From Gemmata palustris (GTDB taxonomy: Bacteria; Planctomycetota; Planctomycetia; Gemmatales; Gemmataceae): a stretch of DNA of 64,000 nucleotides. The notes below the pieces were generated by a model. That model was not told the DNA's origin, made no database searches, and saw only the letters and a list, made by a program, of their open reading frames with translations. This document shows positions 61,246-64,000 of the stretch, in pieces. Where the stretch lies: assembly GCF_017939745.1 (NCBI RefSeq), contig NZ_JAGKQQ010000001.1, positions 682,001-746,000 of the forward strand. Direction: 5' to 3'. How positions within the stretch are numbered: the first letter of the stretch is position 1; each line of letters opens with the position of its first letter. The translations under genes were made by a program, and so were the position numbers.

Positions 61246-62841
61246 CTAGCGCCGGGTGAGTTGGAGCACTTCAGGTGCGGGAGCACTGACCGTGTTGTCT
61301 GCCGGGAGGAGCGTCGGCGGAACGTCGAGCGCACCGGTGAGCAGGTCGCGTTCGAGCCGGTGGGCCGTCATGCGGCGAATGTCCTCCACCGACTTCGTAC
61401 CGAACCGGTTCTCGATCAACTGCAAGTACCCCGGGTCCGTGTAGTGCTTCAAGAAAGCCGCGTCGCGGAACTTGAGCACCTCGCGCGCCGGCAGGTATCG
61501 TGTCGGGAGGGGCAGGCAGTCGCGCGAGTGCTGCGAGTAGCCGGTCCACCGTTGCGGCAGCGGCACCCCGCGCCGCAGCGCGAGCGCGTACAGCGGCGAA
61601 CCGGGGTACGCCATCGCCGAGTAGAAATTGGCGAACTCGCACTTCAGATCGAGCGCGAGATCGAGCGTCGCCCGCATGGTCGCGTGGTCGTCTTCCGGCA
61701 AGCCGAAGATGTAGTTCCCGATGACGCTGATTCCGGCCGATTGGATCTGGCGCACGATCCCGTACACCTGCTCTTGCGTGAACGCCTTATCCACATCGGT
61801 GCGCACCCGGTCGGCCCCGGCCTCGATGCCGACCGCGAGCCAGTTGAACCCGGCCGCCTTCAGCTTGTCGAGCATCCCGTCCTTGATCGTGTCCACACGG
61901 GTGTACGCCCAGATGTTCAGATCGTAGCCGCGGGCGATGATGCCGTCGCAGATGCCGACGACGTGTCGCTTGTTCAGCACGAACATCTCGTCGGCGATCT
62001 TGATGTTCCGCACGCCGTGCTTGTTCACGAGTGTGTCGATCTGCGCCAGGACGTGGTCGACGCTCCAGAAGCGGTAGCTGTTCGGCGGCTGTTTTTCACC
62101 GGGCGCGCCGACCTCGCCGTTCTTGAACGGCGCCTGGATGCAGCAGAACGAGCACTGGTAGGGGCAACCCAGAGTGGTGTAGATCGCCGCGTAGGGCTGG
62201 CGTTCTTGTCCGCCGAGGCAGTGCCAGTTGTGCGCGCGGTACCGGCTCATCGGGAGCAAGTCCCACGCGATGCCCGGCATCTCCGCATCGAGCCGAGTGA
62301 GCAGCGGGGCTTGCGCGGTCTTGCAGAGGCGCGTGCCGTCGCGGTACCAAAGTCCGGGGACCGCACTCAAATCGGGCGCGGGGGACTTCAGTGATTCCAC
62401 GAGCCCGACGAGCGTGTAAAGCCCCTCGCCGGCCGCGACGAAGTCGGCTTCCTCTTCTCGGAGCGTTCGTTCGGGCAGGGCCGCGACGTGGCCGCCCAAC
62501 AGCAACACCGGCTGGTCCGGTGCGGTCACTTTGATCGCGGAGCAGGCGCGGCCCACCGCGGTCATGATCTGCGTGGAAGCCGACGGCTGGTGCCCGTAGG
62601 CCACCACCGCCGCGAGTACCGGCTTGAGGTACGCGACGCGGTCCGCGACTTCCGACGCGGACAGGCACTCGGCTTCCGCGTCGATGATTTCGACCGACAG
62701 CCCGCGCTGGCGGCAGAACGTCGCCATCAGCCCGGCCCACACCGGGTTCTCCACGGCCGCGAGGTCGGTGCCGAGCGACTGGTACACCTGCGTTCGGCTG
62801 CTCGGGTTGATCAGAACGATATCGAGTCGGTTCGCCGTCAT
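61246..62841 (-). CDS. B12-binding-domain radical SAM enzyme
   Basis: A 531-residue protein. The N-terminal cobalamin-binding-like domain (about 5-140; DIVLINPSSR, LLLGGHVAALPE) precedes a radical SAM domain with the iron-sulfur cluster motif CPYQCSFC (CxxxCxxC) in TTLGCPYQCSFCCIQAP, then GIEAGADRVR and GNYIFGLPEDD. Such enzymes methylate or rearrange unreactive carbons. Its place 23 nt downstream of the dehydratase in a polysaccharide locus suggests action on a sugar or lipid precursor. ATG 62841 chosen because the B12 domain begins there. Confidence 0.85.
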   Translation of the reverse strand: MTANRLDIVLINPSSRTQVYQSLGTDLAAVENPVWAGLMATFCRQRGLSVEIIDAEAECLSASEVADRVAYLKPVLAAVVAYGHQPSASTQIMTAVGRACSAIKVTAPDQPVLLLGGHVAALPERTLREEEADFVAAGEGLYTLVGLVESLKSPAPDLSAVPGLWYRDGTRLCKTAQAPLLTRLDAEMPGIAWDLLPMSRYRAHNWHCLGGQERQPYAAIYTTLGCPYQCSFCCIQAPFKNGEVGAPGEKQPPNSYRFWSVDHVLAQIDTLVNKHGVRNIKIADEMFVLNKRHVVGICDGIIARGYDLNIWAYTRVDTIKDGMLDKLKAAGFNWLAVGIEAGADRVRTDVDKAFTQEQVYGIVRQIQSAGISVIGNYIFGLPEDDHATMRATLDLALDLKCEFANFYSAMAYPGSPLYALALRRGVPLPQRWTGYSQHSRDCLPLPTRYLPAREVLKFRDAAFLKHYTDPGYLQLIENRFGTKSVEDIRRMTAHRLERDLLTGALDVPPTLLPADNTVSAPAPEVLQLTRR

Positions 62842-62864
62842 GGTGGTTCCGCGTTTGAGGGTGT

Positions 62865-64000
62865 TCAGCGCGCGAGGCCGTTCAGCAGGTCGCACAGCCG
62901 GAGGATGCGGTCCGCTTCCAGGGTCGGGTAGTTGCCGATGTAGAAGCCGAAGAAGTGAACGTGGTCCGCCAGGGGGCACTGCTTCCAGGCGTCGTCACCC
63001 AGGAGCCGGCGCAGGTACGGCTGGCGGAGCTGGTTACCGCCCCCGGCCGTGCCGCGCCGGAACTCCACGCCGCTCGCGCGGAGCGCGGTCGTCACCCGGT
63101 CGCACAGGGCTTGGTCCGGTTCCCTAAGAACGAGCGTGAAGGCGTAGTTGCTGCTCCCCTCGGTGCGGAAGTCGGTGCGGTACAGCGTGGGGTCGAGGTT
63201 CCGCAGGAACAGCATGAAGTTCGCGGTGCGGCGCTGGTTGTTGTCGTCGAGCCGGCGCAACTGCGAGCGCCCGATGACCGCGTTGACTTCGGTGCTGCGA
63301 ACGTTATACGCGGGGAACGCGAAGATGAAGTCCGGGTTCAGGTCCGGGAACTGCTCCACAAAGTCCCGCTTCCGGCTGTCGCTGCTCAGCTCGCGGACCA
63401 TTCCGTGACCCCGGAACATCCGCACCGCTTCGTACAGGTTCTCGTCGTCCGTACAGACCATCCCGCCTTCGATGGTGCTGAGGTGGTGCGCGTAGTAGAA
63501 GGAGAAGTTGGACGCCCACCCGAAGGTGCCGAGCTTCTGGTCCTCGAACGTCGCCCCGTGCGACTCGCACACGTCTTCGATGAGCGGGACGCCGCGGGTC
63601 TTCAGTTGGTCCAGGAGCGGGCGCGTCAGCGCGTTGTACCCGAGCACGTGTGTGAGGAACACGGCCCGCGTGCGCGAGGTGATTTTTGCCAGGATCTGGT
63701 CGGGGTCCATGCCCAGGGTGCGGGGGTCAATGTCCGCGAACACCGGCGTGAACCCGCAGTGCAACACGGCCGCGATGTCCGACACCCAGGTAATCGCGGG
63801 GACGATCACCTCGCCCCCCTCGGGGTGAAGCTCTTTCAGCGCCGCGATCGTGACGAGGTTCGCCGACGACCCGGAGTTCACGAAGACGCTGTGCTTCACT
63901 CCGAGCCACTGGGACCACTCTTCCTCGAAGGCCCGCACGTTTTTCGATTGCGTGAGGATCGGATCGTCCTGCTGGAGCAGGTCGATGACCGCGTTCAGGT
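62865..64000 (-). CDS. DegT/DnrJ/EryC1-type PLP enzyme, ColD-like 3-dehydratase (5' end beyond window)
   Basis: At least 378 residues; the frame is open to the right edge, and the visible N-terminus (VIDLLQQDDPILTQSKNVRAF) is still inside the family alignment, so the start lies outside. The fold is that of sugar aminotransferases (SVFVNSGSSANLVTIAALKE; EVIVPAITWVSD). At the position of the usual Schiff-base lysine it has His: FYYAHHLSTIEGG. This is the hallmark of PMP-dependent 3-dehydratases such as ColD and CDP-sugar E1. It should remove the 3-hydroxyl of a 4-keto-6-deoxysugar. Pairs with the radical SAM gene. Confidence 0.85.
   Translation of the reverse strand, partial: LNAVIDLLQQDDPILTQSKNVRAFEEEWSQWLGVKHSVFVNSGSSANLVTIAALKELHPEGGEVIVPAITWVSDIAAVLHCGFTPVFADIDPRTLGMDPDQILAKITSRTRAVFLTHVLGYNALTRPLLDQLKTRGVPLIEDVCESHGATFEDQKLGTFGWASNFSFYYAHHLSTIEGGMVCTDDENLYEAVRMFRGHGMVRELSSDSRKRDFVEQFPDLNPDFIFAFPAYNVRSTEVNAVIGRSQLRRLDDNNQRRTANFMLFLRNLDPTLYRTDFRTEGSSNYAFTLVLREPDQALCDRVTTALRASGVEFRRGTAGGGNQLRQPYLRRLLGDDAWKQCPLADHVHFFGFYIGNYPTLEADRILRLCDLLNGLAR

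Noticed and set aside
61228-62394. 388-residue frame antisense to the radical SAM gene
   Set aside because: No domain; opposite strand has the cluster-binding CxxxCxxC motif and B12 domain.
1-64000. Search for phage, insertion sequences, CRISPR arrays, toxin-antitoxin or restriction genes
   Set aside because: None was supportable; no transposase, integrase, Cas or restriction motif was seen, so no classical defence or mobile island is claimed.

Overview
The window looks like chromosome of a Gemmata-like planctomycete (family Gemmataceae, inferred). It is GC-rich. It has two genes with the type IV pilin-like leader plus DUF1559 architecture, many exported WD40, PQQ-propeller, TPR and HEAT-type proteins, lineage-specific exported paralogues, frequent GTG starts and variable Shine-Dalgarno use. 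I found no rRNA, tRNA, CRISPR array, transposase, integrase or phage gene. Both ends cut genes: the left end holds the tail of a HEAT-repeat protein, and the right end cuts a sugar-modifying PLP enzyme.

Region by region. 0-3.6 kb: small hypotheticals, a YcxB-like membrane protein, an exported WD40 propeller and an ABM-fold monooxygenase. 3.6-8.6 kb: a nitrogen-acquisition locus. A divergently transcribed outer-membrane porin faces an unusual Amt ammonium transporter and a PII protein, and a good sigma-54 promoter match with an NtrC-like palindrome lies in front of amt. 8.7-16.5 kb: a chemosensory operon (CheA, CheW, a PAS-containing MCP, CheY, CheB, CheR, CheX-like) whose last four genes overlap by 4 nt each. 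16.7-21 kb: two exported PQQ-type beta-propeller proteins. 21.3-25.6 kb: a minus-strand group of three exported STN-domain proteins and a stand-alone secretin beta-domain protein; two of the STN genes are tandem duplicates that also share their leader. 25.7-32.4 kb: a large exported TPR protein and three tandem paralogues of an uncharacterised exported family. 32.8-34.2 kb: a DUF1559 pseudopilin gene followed by a small lipoprotein gene.

34.7-46 kb holds housekeeping genes with scattered others: fumarase with an insertion, a PilZ protein, a GT4 glycosyltransferase, a PP2C phosphatase, an exported protein of unknown function, argininosuccinate lyase, DUF3817, a frameshifted phosphodiester-glycosidase gene and diaminopimelate decarboxylase. 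46-53.6 kb: a very large exported helical-repeat protein with an embedded receiver-like segment, a TPR-like protein, a Planctomycetes-type hypothetical, and a second lipoprotein/DUF1559 pair. 54-64 kb: a surface-polysaccharide locus. Six plus-strand genes (epimerase, two GT2 enzymes, a GT4-like enzyme, UDP-galactopyranose mutase, a chimeric GT) converge on a minus-strand pair (B12-binding radical SAM enzyme and a ColD-like 3-dehydratase). Together these suggest a galactofuranose- and deoxysugar-containing surface glycan.

Several non-coding features recur: a family of GC-rich palindromes near 32.7, 34.6 and 61.1 kb, a TGTAGCCG-core hairpin at 23.4 and 30.3 kb, a 47-nt near-perfect inverted repeat at 49.2 kb, and an AT-rich motif AATGTTAGC confined to three intergenic spacers. 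The most interesting gene-level leads are the Amt transporter with two predicted periplasmic coiled-coil regions beside a porin, and the separation of secretin N-type domains from a stand-alone secretin beta domain.
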